This document shows, piece by piece, positions 12,001 through 24,405 of a DNA stretch of 64,000 nt (positions are counted from its first letter, which is position 1; each line of letters starts with the position of its first letter). The notes under the pieces are model-generated. The model was not told the DNA's origin. It searched no databases and worked only from the letters and a program-made list of their open reading frames with translations. This DNA comes from Rhodeus uyekii (Eukaryota; Chordata; Actinopteri; Cypriniformes; Acheilognathidae). The stretch covers positions 2,036,501 through 2,100,500 of the forward strand of contig JAWRVZ010000064.1 in assembly GCA_037043235.1 (NCBI GenBank), written 5' to 3'. The translations under genes were made by a program, and so were the position numbers.

Positions 12001-15000
12001 TTAATTTCCTACACCAACCCTGACACGATTACCCTGTGCATATTCCCATGCTGCTCCAGACAGTTGTTGCTGAGTAACTTTCTCTTCTACACTGTGACTG
12101 ACTGGCAGATTTTCTGTGTGTCTGAATCGTCTGCATCACCTTTGTGGCTTTCTTGCTTCCTTTGATCTTCTGGACTCTGGCTTGAGCCAATTTGATCCGG
12201 TCTGTGACGGACTGAAGGTGTGCACGGTTCTTCTCCACGCTCTGAGACACCCTGTCAAAGCCAAGCCAAGTCAAAAAAGAACTCCAGAAAACAGGTGAAC
12301 ATATTTAGATCAGAACTTTACAAAAGTTCAATCTGAAATTCAATTTGGTGTTGATTGAAATTGTTTTGCCATGAATTCACTTTAAACCAGTATGTTTGAC
12401 TGATATTTAACCTTTTGTACACACTGATAACTTGAATTGCAAAAATGCAATTTTTAATCTTCCTAAAGGATTACTTGTTAAAGGATTAAATATATTCTGT
12501 TTATCAGGCACTTCTGACTGAAATCTATGTATTTTTGTATTTTTAATTTGCTATAAACAGTAAGGTACAAGTAAATCACTGCTTTTATAAAACTAAATAT
12601 AATGTTTTATATGATTATATACACACTACTATTTAAAAGCTTGGAGTTTCGATTTTTTTTTTAAAGAAATTAATACTTTTATTTTCAAACTTGCATGAAA
12701 TAGAGACTTTTATAATGTTGTTTTATAATGTTATACAGGTATAAAGTAAATGCTGTTCTTTTGAACTTTCTATTCTCAAAAGAATTCTGAAAAAAAAAAA
12801 CATTATCAAGATTTCCACATTAATGAATTAATAACATTTCACAATAGCACTGTTTTTTAGCACATATATATACATATACATACATACACATATCTATCCA
12901 TCTATCTATCTATCTATCTATCTACCTATCTATCTACACACACACACACACATCCATCCATCTATCAATATACACATATACATACAAACATATTCATATA
13001 CATATACACACATATACTGGCCACTACCCCCTTTATATATCAGTCAATTTAATTGGTCAATTTAATTTCACATAAAATTCTGCAACAACCAGGACAAATG
13101 CAAAACTTTGCAGCAAACTTCTTTAAACAACAGTCTGATTAATAAGCCAAGCAAACTGTTATTCAGCATATACTCTGACTCCATGAGAATGCCATCTGTC
13201 TCGGCTGGTTAATTCCTTTTTTAATACACTTCTAGTAACCCACTGACCACATTCAGACTTTCATTTGTCCAGTCTACACTTCTTCTGTGGACATATATAA
13301 CAAATGGAAAATAGATCCCTTGATTGCATAAGGCAGCTACAGTACGCCAGCCTGAAAACATAAACAAAATGCAGTGGAAATGAAAGTGTAATTGTGTATG
13401 TATACAGTCCTATCATCACTAATAAGTGTGCTCTTCTGTAGCCTATGGCGCTACATACTGTCTGAAAAGACCCTCCATTAGAAAAGGAGGGAAAATGACT
13501 GACTAAAGGAGAGGGGGGAAGGAGAGGCTTAATGGAGCTGACCTAGAAACGCACTGCTTCACCACACACACACACACAAATATGTTCCCTGGACCCCTAT
13601 GTGCCATGTTGTCATGGTAACGCTGTGGATGGTTTTCCAGCCTGTTCAGCTGGAATTAGCATATTTGAGCACTCACTCCCTCACAACTGCATCTCATGCA
13701 AAACACACACCTTTCATTGTATTTCTCTCTTCTGTTATTTTCACACGGTCTAAACACACTCTCTCCCTCAATAGCCAGGCGCAATAATACCCGGGGCCAG
13801 CGTGAGGTTGTTTTGGGCTCATTGACAGAGCTGTCACTTACCTGATAGGAAAAGTACAAACTATCTTTTGTTTGTTGATTATGAACATGTTTTTATTCCT
13901 TGCGCACATAAACATTTTCTCTGCGTTGTGCATTGATATGTTGTTCATTCTAGAATTTTCTGGCTGATTAACATACAAGATTTTGATGAACCGGTTCCAA
14001 CGAAACTTTATGAAGTGATCATTTTCATGGAGATAAACTAGAGTTGCACTACCATTAAAAAGTTTGGGATTTGGGACTATATGATTTTAAAAAAAATTTT
14101 TGAAGGAAGCCTCTTATGCTCACATGATCCTTCAGAAATTATTCTAATATGCTGATTTGCTGCTCAATATACAGTTATTATTGAAAACAGCTTTTTTTTG
14201 GTGAAACCATGATATTTATTTTTTCGAAGGAAGTTCAAAAGAACAGCATTTATTGATACAGAAATCTTCTGTGATAAATGTCTTCATTGTCACTTTTGGT
14301 CAGTTTAATGCTTCATTGATTAAAAAAGTATTCATTTCTTTCAAAAAACAAAGGTGTGCAGCTGTTATTAAAAATCAAGTAATACATTTTTTTTTTGGTA
14401 AATAACTTAAAATTACATGAAAATATTTATTTTTGACATCTAAACTACAATACACACATAATAATGTATGTTAGCAACACATTTTCTATATGGAAAAAAT
14501 ATAATCTATCAAATCTATTTTAAAAAATTATTGAAAAAGTGTAATGTGAAAATATGTAGAAAATAGCTGTTTCCGTCCCAAGTTGTGATTTAACATGATC
14601 AAAATTGGAATAATTACATAAAACAATTGCAAATAAATCAGAGTTTCCATCCCATGTGTTCAAGATAAGGAAATTGTCCCTTCCTGGAAAATTGGTGCAA
14701 AATACCTGTAATAAAGTTTCTGCATATGAGGAAAGGCACTCTTTTTTTCACTCTGGCATTGCCAGACAGTCAATGCCAGTCAGAAAGTCACTCTCAGGAA
14801 AGGCTCTTTTTTTCATGCATCATAAACGCACAAATCTCTGAGTATGCAGATGAAACGCAATAAACACTGTTATGCTATCTTGCGTTCAGATGCCTGGTGT
14901 TTGGAAACACAATCGTATGAGAAAGTTTTGCGATGTTATTATACCTAACCCTCATGATGACAGTTTGGCTCAGGCACTGCAGAATGACCAAATCAACATT

Positions 15001-15568
15001 TGAGAAGCAGAACGATGTGTTTGATCTGCTGATTAGTCCAGATATCTAAACATTTTTAGGCGTGCATCGAGAAATGTTTCCATCAGTTTATGAAAATGAC
15101 TTCTTATCGGATTAAAAATGTATCCGTCTCTATTCAGCGCATATGTTTAAGCAAATATTTAGAAATGATGCGCATCTTGGCATTTCCATCTCCCAAAATG
15201 TGCAAAAAATAGTCAGATGGAAACATAGCTAATGTTGAAAAACTATGAAAAAAATCTTGTTGAGACTTGAATAGGCAACTTAAAAAGAAGCCTTCATTTC
15301 CATATACTGTATACAGTGTTTGCATGTACTGCTGTAATCTAGAGATTCTAGATCCTTGATCTTATACATTTCTGATCTGCAGAAAGAAACACTCTGTACT
15401 ATGAATGAATGTGTATAAATGCGTTTACCTAGTAAAGATGTCTGTCGATATAGTTTCCAGGTACTGTAACGCATCTGTGATCTGATGGACAGCCTCCTCC
15501 CTCCTCAGGTCCGGCTGGATGAGTGGTACGGAGTACACCTGTCCCTCCAGGTAACGTTTCTGCGTCAT
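6011..15568 (-). CDS. washc1: washc1: WASH complex subunit 1, endosomal Arp2/3 nucleation-promoting factor
   Basis: Complete, ten coding exons on the minus strand: 15568-15429, 12251-12140, 10909-10763, 9944-9808, 9704-9569, 9481-9274, 9078-8902, 7645-7487, 6311-6243 and 6159-6011. They sum to 1434 nt, or 477 aa plus stop, close to the mammalian length of about 465. The N-terminal WASH homology domain starts MTQKRYLEGQVYSVPLIQPD. Next come the conserved blocks VFSSAKYPAP and [20 protein letters not shown]. A proline-rich tract is at residues about 296-345. A WH2 actin-binding motif, LLESIRNAGGIGKANLRNV, is at residues about 365-385. An acidic tail ends DDEDDWEA, with the tryptophan expected for Arp2/3 binding. 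The family drives branched actin on endosomes during retromer-linked sorting, with WASHC2-5. The ATG is directly after the exon 2 acceptor. The 9078 acceptor (AAG) was chosen because the alternative TAG breaks the poly-proline frame. Confidence 0.95.
7685..8690. repeat. AT-rich dispersed repeat split by a second element (about 7775-8322)
   Basis: The outer repeat begins with the ACTACCATTCAAAAGTT block near 7685 and continues TTCAGCAAGGATGCG. It resumes near 8325 and runs through the GATCATGTGACACTGAAG block to AATGGTAGTGTAT near 8680. The same blocks are colinear in other copies in this window (about 14045-14410, 26805-27140, 38780-39080 and 54470-54715). The interruption begins around GAGCCGGATACTCGGC. 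It lies in an intron of washc1. Confidence 0.55.
10330..10441 (+). repeat. 3' tail of a non-LTR retrotransposon (LINE-like)
   Basis: The tract ends ATTGACAATAAAGCTGACTT followed by repeated TTTGAC units. This is the kind of 3' terminus seen in fish LINE copies. Only the tail is present. A related tail in the opposite orientation is at about 47410-47480. Confidence 0.5.
10582..10612. repeat. (GGAT)n microsatellite
   Basis: Tandem GGAT/TGGA units lie in a washc1 intron. Confidence 0.9.
11205..11681 (+). mobile_element. MITE with TTTCCTGCATATAACCC terminal inverted repeats (short copy)
   Basis: The left end reads TTTCCTGCATATAACCC and the right end is its inverted copy, ATATGCAGGAAAATATGG. TA dinucleotides flank the element. 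It matches the 676 bp copy at 57016-57691 but lacks about 180 bp of the interior between CTTTCTTGC and GACGTGCTGCTGCACAGC. No coding capacity. Confidence 0.8.
11704..12025 (+). mobile_element. Probable solo LTR, degenerate
   Basis: The tract starts TGTGACAGG and ends AACCCTGACA, giving TG...CA ends with imperfect inverted termini. Its internal block (CCCCTAACGGGATAGT then TTTTGTTTCATTTTC) resembles the distal part of the LTR at 30354-30929. No clean target-site duplication is seen. It lies just downstream of the MITE at 11205-11681, in the washc1 intron that ends at exon 12251-12140. Confidence 0.45.
12860..13020. repeat. Compound microsatellite (TACA/ATCT/CA units)
   Basis: Runs of ACATAT, ATCT and CA units occur in succession within the largest washc1 intron. 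Confidence 0.85.
14045..14410. repeat. AT-rich dispersed repeat copy
   Basis: The copy contains the family blocks CACTACCATTAAAAAGTTTG, TCACATGATCCTTCAGAAAT and TGATTTGCTGCTCAA. The rest of the 3.2 kb intron (12252-15428) shows no gene. Confidence 0.6.
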
Positions 15569-15710
15569 CCTACACAAACACACAGATACACACCAATGAA
15601 TCACTCAATTTGTGTATTCTTCAATCTTCAAGTCCCTGAAGCACACTTTAAATGTTAAAACAAATGACTCAAATTGTGCAGTAGATAAATTGAAAGGGCA
15701 TATGTCTATC

Positions 15711-15712
15711 TA

Positions 15713-15763
<51 letters not shown>
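15711..15763. repeat. (TA)n microsatellite
   Basis: An almost pure TA run lies in the first washc1 intron. Weaker TA runs follow at about 15815-15840. Confidence 0.95.
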
Positions 15764-15767
<4 letters not shown>

Positions 15768-16350
15768 ACTCACACACACATGCTGTGGTAGAAGCTAAAT
15801 TGATATGTATTGTGTTATATATATATATTATATATATTATGTATGACCTGATACACTGCACTCTAAAGGCTATTGTAGTTTGCAACAGACAATACTATTA
15901 GTTGAAATGGACACTGGATGGAAATACAAATTTAATATCCTCTGAGATTTACTTTTTGCCCCCTTTCATCACAGTTACATGGGTCACATATCAAGATCCA
16001 ATCTAGACGACTCTAATCTAGTAGAGCAACATGAAACACTGACCCAGCTTTAACAGAAACAAACCCAGACGCTTAACCAAATGACAGTCACATGATAACT
16101 CGCACACAGGGTTGGATATAATCAAAGAACTAGCGTTATGCTGTATGTCTCAATGCAAACGCAATTATAAGAGAGTATAATAACCATATGACAATCATTT
16201 GAAAAGAAATCAGCTGAGTTCTACAAAGATTCTTATTAGATCTACATAACGCAATCGTTCTGGTCTCTCCGATGATGAAATGATAGCGGCAAGAAACTCA
16301 AAGGGATATATTGTGAAATATAGCTATAAAAGTAGAAAGGAACACTGTAC

Positions 16351-16457
16351 CTGACCATTTATGTGTCAAACGTACAAACGTTCAGAAGCTTGAAAGCGCT
16401 TGGAATCTTTCAAGATCAAAACTTCCGCACTCTCGGATCACGTGATGCCTGACGTCA
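16351..16457 (-). promoter_or_regulatory. washc1: washc1 5' noncoding exon and core promoter
   Basis: A noncoding first exon is inferred from about 16430 down to a good donor (CAG|GTACAG) at 16351/16350, which splices to the acceptor before 15569. Just upstream are the palindromes TCACGTGA (16438-16445, an E-box of the USF/MITF/TFE type) and TGACGTCA (16450-16457, a full CRE), four bases apart. There is no TATA box. The transcription start is not determined. Confidence 0.55.
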
Positions 16458-17633
16458 GCGCGGAACAACAGGGGAAAACGTAAAGCATAAAATAATAATA
16501 AAACAAAACAAAAAATAGTTGAAAATCTGTATGCATATCAGTATGTTAGGATTTAAATTTTTTTTGTATTAAATACCAATTAAAATGTTAATAATGACTC
16601 GTGTATAAGACATTGCACAGTTTTAATCCCTGATTTATTATTTTTTAACGTATTATTGGTTAATATTATTATTATTATTATTACAGCAAATATTATTTAT
16701 TCCTCGTTTTATCATGAGGCATTTCTCGTTGTTGTTGTTGTTGTTGTTGTTGTTTTCTTTTTGTAGGCTACCGTTTGTGTGGACCATAAGAATATTTAAA
16801 TAATTATGAATTAATATAAACAACTATCAATACACAATCGTCTTTGCGTTGTATTTTTCATGCGAGCATAGGCTAAATATGTAAATTGGAAAGACGTTAT
16901 GATCTGATTAGTTAGTAGTGTTATGACAAACCATGTACACTACCTTTTTTTCTATTTTTATTATGATTTACATTGATGCTTTAGTATTGCTTAGTGAGCA
17001 ACAATTTAATGCTCTCTGATAGGAAAAAAAGAACACTAATTTGCTAACTAAGCAACATAATCTAAATTTGTAACAATAAAATAAGACTAGGCATTTTAAA
17101 TACACATTTAGCTTTTCTGTACATTTTCATGAGTAGACTATGGGATGTTAGTTTTCACTGAAGATACAAACTAAGGCGCCATGTCGAGGCAGTTCATTAA
17201 TGATGATTCTTTATTATCAGCAATGCGAATGAAGTGTAAAAATGAACAAAAACGAAATTAAAGTAGATCTCGATTTCTTATTTATGAGACTCGATAAACA
17301 AAACAAAAAACTATGTTATTGCGCCTCATTGCGTGACCCCTGACGTCACTAGCGAATCCGGCCACGCCCCCTTCAATCCTGTGTTTTGACATCCTCGCAT
17401 CAGCACCACTCCGCGCATCCCTTCATGCGCGCTCTGGACACGGATGTGGAGGCGGAGGAGGGGGTGTCGCGCTCTTTCTCTCTCTCTCTTCTCTCTCTCT
17501 CTCTCTCTCTCTCTCAGTTCAGCCATTTAAATATCAACCCGTACATCAAGGGTACTGACACCAAGACACCCCGCTTGGATCGCATCATTGCTCGGCTTTT
17601 TCAAGAGGAGCGTGGCACGGGAACCTCACCGGG
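16458..17633 (+). promoter_or_regulatory. iqsec3: Intergenic promoter interval and iqsec3 5' UTR
   Basis: This 1.2 kb separates the head-to-head genes washc1 and iqsec3. A second full CRE palindrome, TGACGTCA, is at 17341-17348, about 290 bases before the iqsec3 ATG. GC content rises after about 17330. A (CT)n run at 17476-17517 lies in the probable iqsec3 5' UTR or core promoter. A (TTA)n run is at 16664-16683 and a (GTT)n run at 16728-16752. The transcription start cannot be fixed from sequence. Confidence 0.5.
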
Positions 17634-17903
17634 ATGTCAAGCCTCCTGGAGAACCCTCTGCAGGCGGTGCTCTATCTGAAGGAGCTTACCGCCATCGTGC
17701 AGAATCAACAGAGTCTGATCCAAACCCAGCGATACCGGATAGATATACTCGAGCGCCGACTGGAGGATCTAGCGGTTGAGAATCGGCAGCTCCGGGACTC
17801 CAGCAGCCATCACCGGCATCCTCCCCGCTATCATCCACCTCCGCCCCCCCGCACCTCCAGCCTGCCCCGAACCAGCAGAGCCGGGACGCCCCCAGTTCAA
17901 ACT

Positions 17904-17936
<33 letters not shown>

Positions 17937-20900
17937 CATTCCCCTCTGGACATGCAGCTTGTGCCTGCTGGACCCAGCAATGTCAGTCCGGACTCCGCTG
18001 ATGAAGATGATGATGATGCTCAGAACCCCTGCTGTAGGTCCCTGGTCCCACAGACACCTGCCACCTTGTGCCGCGCTGTGGGACTCCCACGGGCTTCTGA
18101 GTGAGTTCTCATAACACATAGTTTCTCAAATCAGTCTTTCTTTAGGAAAACGCGAGATCAGTGAGATGTTGAGGCAGATTACATGCGCCAACAAGATTGC
18201 ATAACAGACCAATTTCACTATGTAGGCCATTGTGAATATACAATTGCACACCAATAATTCACTAATCATAAAATGTATAATGATTTGCATTTATAAAATC
18301 AATCAGCATGCTGTTTTTAGCATCATGTGGGTGTGTAATCTATCAGTTCTTATGAGTGTGTATGTGCATGCGTTTGCACTGCTATGCCCAGTCTTGAAAT
18401 TACCGCACTCTAAAATGGAAGAAAAATGATTATGGGTAAACCTTAGTTCAGTACATTCACTCTTTCAGGGCAAAGGGTCTCAAGAAAGAGATTTTTAATG
18501 CACCTGATTATTTTGCTGCAAGAACCCATTTTAAAAAGCACTTTAAAACACTTAGCGATCTACGTGCGCACGCTCACACAGATTTATGTGGAAAGTGAGG
18601 CTTTAAGTGACATTCCCATAGTGCATGTGAATTTGATCCGCCAGCTGGAATCTAATCCACAGTAAGAGAGAGAAAGATTGTGTGTGTGTGTGTGTCATCT
18701 ATTATGACTGCTCATCTGCTTCCGTGCACATCTCATGGTGCATTTGTAGAGTATTCCCTCTGTGTGTGTGTTAACCCCACAAGCAAAACTGCTCTGATTT
18801 GTTTAATGGTAGAATTATCTTTTCCTTTAGGGTACAAAACACTTAGACTTGAGCCTGAGTGTATGTTACCTTGTGAGTTTACTACAGAATAAATGTAATT
18901 GTTCTTGAAGTGTGAGACGCTCATTGCCAATGAGTTTTAGGGCCCAATTATGCTCATGCACGCATCATGAAAGTTAATCGCTATCATCAGTGTGTCTAGT
19001 TATGACAGATATATTTTGAGACCGTTGCATATTAGCGAGTGAGGACAAGGCGTTTGCGATAGAGACCCAAAGATCAACAATCTGCCATCATTTACTCACC
19101 CTCATGTAGTTTAAAACCTTTCTTTCTTCTGTGGAACAAAACTGTAGCAATGCACTTTTGTTGACTAAAAAAGAAAAGCAGCTGGGAATTTTACATGCAC
19201 AACTGCATATTGCATTAATAATGAATATTACATAATAATCACAATAGCAGGACTGCAAGGAAGTGATATGCAAATATGATTATATTAATAGCACTTCACA
19301 TTCTCATTTTATGCACAGCTCGAGTGAGAAGTAAACATATTTGATGTGCTGTCAACAATGGGGGGCTGAAACAAGACTCATTTTGAACTCTGATTCTGCC
19401 AGGCTCCTTATTTAGACTGAAGAATTAAAAATATTATAGGACGAACAGAAAACTGGAAGGAATTGGGGATTCTGAAAGAATAGAGCAGCCATTTATATAT
19501 CCTTGCTTTGTGAAGATTTCATTCTGAAATTCATTTTTTAAGGATGTTGTTTAGCATCAATGAGGTTAGTGGTTCTGAACTGGTTGCAGACACCTGGAAA
19601 AGCAACTAACCATAAGGTAAAAGAAAATATGACTCAGACTACATTAAATATAGGTTTACTTGCATCAAGGAGATGGTCTGTGCCAACCATAATATGTTTT
19701 CTGCAGTCAATGTGTGGCTTGTAGTAGAGCATGGCTCTAAAAATGCCAATGGTTTGGGTCTGATTCCCAGTGAATGCATGAACTGATCAAATGTATACTA
19801 TATATATGCTATTATACGTGCTTGAGAAAGATAAATGAAGTGACATGTAAACAATAGTATTTAATTGCGGTAACATTTACAGGAGTCAGACCGTCTTGCA
19901 CCAATTTTGCTGTCCAGCACCAGAGGCCCCAGAGGGAGATTCCAAAACATGCTCCAGGTGAGGACGATACCCTCTATAACAAGCCAGTTGAAGAGAGCTC
20001 AACAGGGAAAACAAAAAGTGCAATATGAGCAACAGTAAGGAGTAAGCAGTAAAGAGAGTGTGAATATACTTGCTTACCGCAGCTGTCTGCATTGGTTAAG
20101 TATTCCATCTTTGAATGGTAGTGGTTTTCTGTTTGCGGTCCGTGTTCTTTTGGCCTGAGGTATTCTGGGTGATGGGATTCAAGCTAGCGGAGTGTAAGTG
20201 TGTGTGTGTGTGTTTGCGAGAAAGAGAGTTAGTGCATGCTGCAGGTGTAGCTTAACCCCGGTCCGTCCTCTGTCTGATAGACTGGAAAACTCTCGGCATG
20301 GATAAGCACCGTCACTCAGGTGGAGAGAGAGGCTGTGTGTGTGTGTGTGTGATGTGCATCTGCGAATGTGGCAGCTCTGCACTATTTTGGGAACTTCAAA
20401 CCATCTGAGCTTTGTTGACTGCATATTTTATGGTGCCAACAAAACCCAGCTTTGAAAGCCTTTCTTAATAAAATAGTACATAATAACTGTGAACATAATC
20501 AGTTCCAAACAACAACAAAATCAAAACTTTTTTTGTTCAAATTTGAAGAAAAAAATTCTATAGAATACTCTAAATTTTAAATATTTTACTCTTTTTTTTT
20601 GTGATAGACATAAAAGAGCAGCATTTATTTCTGTAGAAAATGTATTTTGTACCAATAATGGTTGAAAAATAGAAAAGAAGTTCCAAGATAATCATGCAAA
20701 TGAAGTGCATTTTGTTTCTTGTATTACAGTCTAAAAAAAAAGTTAGTTTTACAGTAAAACTGGCTGATGCCATAACCATAAATTCACTGTAAAATATTCT
20801 GTGACAGCAGTATTACGGGATGCCTGTATAATTTATATCTTATAGTATTACATATTTCATTAAGTTGTATGATGTTAATATACCAATCTACTTAAATAGC

Positions 20901-23900
20901 TTTATACCTTTAAAATGTACTGATATTTACCATAATAATGCAGGAAGTGTATTAGAAAACCACATGATGAATCAAATTTCTCTGTAAATAGCAGTGCACA
21001 GGGGTCATACACACAAAGACAAAACACCGTCAAGGGAACACACACTTAAACACATTAACTAAATAACAGCAAATGTAACACAAAACACCATTACTGAAAA
21101 AGAAAAAGAAGAAATACATGTATTTATTCAAAATATAATCATACGTGGATGTGTTATGTAGGGACGTCCTTAGATATTAAATGATATGGTATTTCATAGT
21201 TTTTACTTACACACACAAACACACACATCTGTTAATGCATATCTAACAGATGCATATCTGTGAACTTTTCTCAAAGGACATAACCCATTTTCTATAGATA
21301 TTCTTTTCTTATAGTGTGTATGTAATAAGGTAACATATAATTAAGCACTGTTTTTATCATAGCATTTTTACATGCTTGGCTGTTCAGAACCCATTGGTAC
21401 TTTGCAGCTATTAGTGTGTTCTGATGAGAGTTTCCAGGTAATTGCTAGGGTGCTTTGATGGTTACTAGGGTGTTTTGGGAGATGACTTGGTGATATCATT
21501 TTTTGTCCATAGGACAATTTAAATCCCTAACCCTAAGCCTGAACTCTAATGAAGTTTTCAGATGTTATTGATGAACAAGCTTTAATTTTTGCAGAAAGCC
21601 TATTGCGATTTTGTGCCAGTTATTTCCCAAATGATTAGTAAATGTGGTTGGTGAGAAAATGGAAATAAAAAAGGTGTGTGTGTGTGTGGAATATAAGCAT
21701 GCATTAGCTTCTCACCTCTTATTTGCAGGAATCGACTGCCTGGGTTTCTGCTTGATGTTGAAACTAGTTGTCAATCTTTTTTAACGCAGCCTGATTGAGA
21801 AAGTAAATTTATATCACAGGAAATGACATCAAACTCTTTTCACAAACTCACTTTGCACGCTTTTTCACATTTCAGGCTAGCTCCTCAGATCAATCATGTG
21901 CAACCTAATGATCTGTACCGACCATGTGGGTTGGCGTCTGTTCTCACTCTCGTTTAAGGTTCTGCTGCATTTGTTTTTGTTCCTCAGAGGCAAACATTAC
22001 TTGATGCACGAAAGATGGAAACCCTGCTCCTCATGTATGAGTGCTAACAGAGCTTAAGTGGCCCTTACTCCAGGGTAGCTGCTAATGTGCTGACAGTGAA
22101 TGCAGTCTGCAGTGTGCTTGCGTGTGTTGTAAACCCGTGTCTACACTGAGAGAGAACCTAGAGAAAATGGAAATGGGGTTGAGCTGTGTTGTTAAGCAGA
22201 AGAAACGTACTTTGTGACATCTCATAATTTAAACATCTGGTTTCCACTCAGAGATGCTTTTCATGAGCTCAACATGAAAGGGAAATGGCTTTGTCATGTA
22301 TGGGCTTACGTAAGATTGTGTAGAGTGTGAACCTCTGAGATTTGATTAGATTCAGTTTTTGGAATTTATATGAATTCTGCACAATTTCGCATTTTATGTG
22401 AGTAACCAAATATAGATTTTATTGCAAAAAAAAAGATTTTTTTTTTTTTTTTTTGGCAGAAGCAGTGTGTTATACACTTTTTCTGTGTACAATTTAAATA
22501 AATTACAATTTATTCGATGAATAGTTTAAAATACAAAACTGAATATATATTTTTTTCCACATTTTTAAATTAAATTTTTTATTTGTATTTAATTTTATTG
22601 CAATTCCATTTTTGGTATATCATTCAACTAACAGTTTATGACAATTAAAGGATGATCTAAAAGCATCACTTGATTACCTAATTTTCCATGTAGACTGCAT
22701 TGAATTTGAAATGTGTGAAACCCTGCATGTAATTAAGCAGAGATAATTAGTCCTGAATGCGCTCTGGGTTCTGATCAGTCTAGATTAAAAGGAGGCAAAT
22801 CTGGGTCAGCCACTGCTCACTTGTGTCATTCAAACCTCAGCTCGATTCCTGCTGCAGGAGAGGAACAGAAAGATGAGAAAAAAGACGGTCAGCTTGACGT
22901 GCCGCCCTGCTCACGTCCTCCAGAATATGAGCTCTCTCCTGATCTCAAACAAAAACAGGTAAGCCTCATCGGACATGCATCTGTCCAGTGCATGTGAAAC
23001 TGATTGTTGGAGATATTAAGGGCTTGAAATCTCTTTCTATCTATAGATAGAAGAACTGGAGCAAAAGTACGGTGGTCCGTTAATTTCCCGGCGTGCGGCC
23101 TGTAAGATTCAGATGGCGTTTCGTCAGTACCAGCTCAGCAAGAACTTCCAGAAGATCCGTAACTCAGTTCTGGAGAGTGGAATCCCGCGGCGGATGTCAG
23201 TGCGCAGGGTTCGGGTGCAGAGGGAAGGTTTCTCTGCTGAACGGGCGCTGATGGAAGGATGTTCACTCATGGGTATCCCGCTCACACACTCCGCGTCATT
23301 GCCGATGGCCACTACATCCACACTCACACACCTTGAGGACACATTCTCCGAACAGGTAGAGTTACATAATTAACAGCATGAATTCTGTGCATTCATTTCA
23401 GCATATTCATTTCAAATTTTTTCACCTCTGTCCTCTTTGTTCTATTCTATTCTATTGCATTCCATTCCTTTCTATTATGCTGTTCTATTCTGTTGTATTC
23501 CATTCGATTCTACATATAAAAAAATCCATTCTATTCAAGTTTGTTGTTCTGTTTTGTTGTATTTTGTTCTATTCTATTCAAATTTGTTTTATTCTATCCT
23601 CGCTGCCAGGTTCAGTCATTAGCGCGATCTATTGACGAGGCTTTGAGCAGCTGGAGTGCTGTTCGAGATGGGGAGGGAGAGAAGTCCTCTGCAGCCCCTC
23701 CCTCTGGATCCCATCGCGAGGGGCTTCTGATGGACCACGCTACCCTACAGGAGGCCTCACCGGGGGGCTGTGGGGAGAACATACCCCGAAGCGCTAGTAA
23801 ACTCATGATGGCTTTCAGGGATGTGACTGTTCAAATTGATAACCACAACTTTCGCCTCTCCTCTTCCATGCTGGAGTCAGTTTCCCTTGGTAACGGCGTA

Positions 23901-24345
23901 TCCAAGGAGACCGGCTCAGATCCCCAAACGGGGGGACAGATCGCAGGCCAGTCGGCATCGTTAACCACGGCAGCGTCTGAGTTTCCACCTCCACCACCCA
24001 GCGAGGAAGAGAAAGAGAACCAACAGCCAACGGGATCGGATGCACCAAAGGCAGGAGCGGGCCTGGAGGGGAAACAGACCAATCAGATTGGGCCCGAGAC
24101 AACGGAAAACAGCTCAGAACCTGTCAGTAGTAGCAGCACCTCGACATCAGCGTGCGAGACGATGATTCTGTCTCTGCCCCGCCCACACTGTCAGGACACA
24201 CCCTGCGGCACGCTGTCGACTGACATCGCGCGCAAACGCCTTTATCGTATTGGACTCAACCTCTTCAATGTGTGAGTACTAAGGTTAAAAGTAAATCTTT
24301 CAATTTAAAGTGGCTTTTTTAGAGTGTAACTGACTTTGCTGTTAA

Positions 24346-24405
<60 letters not shown>

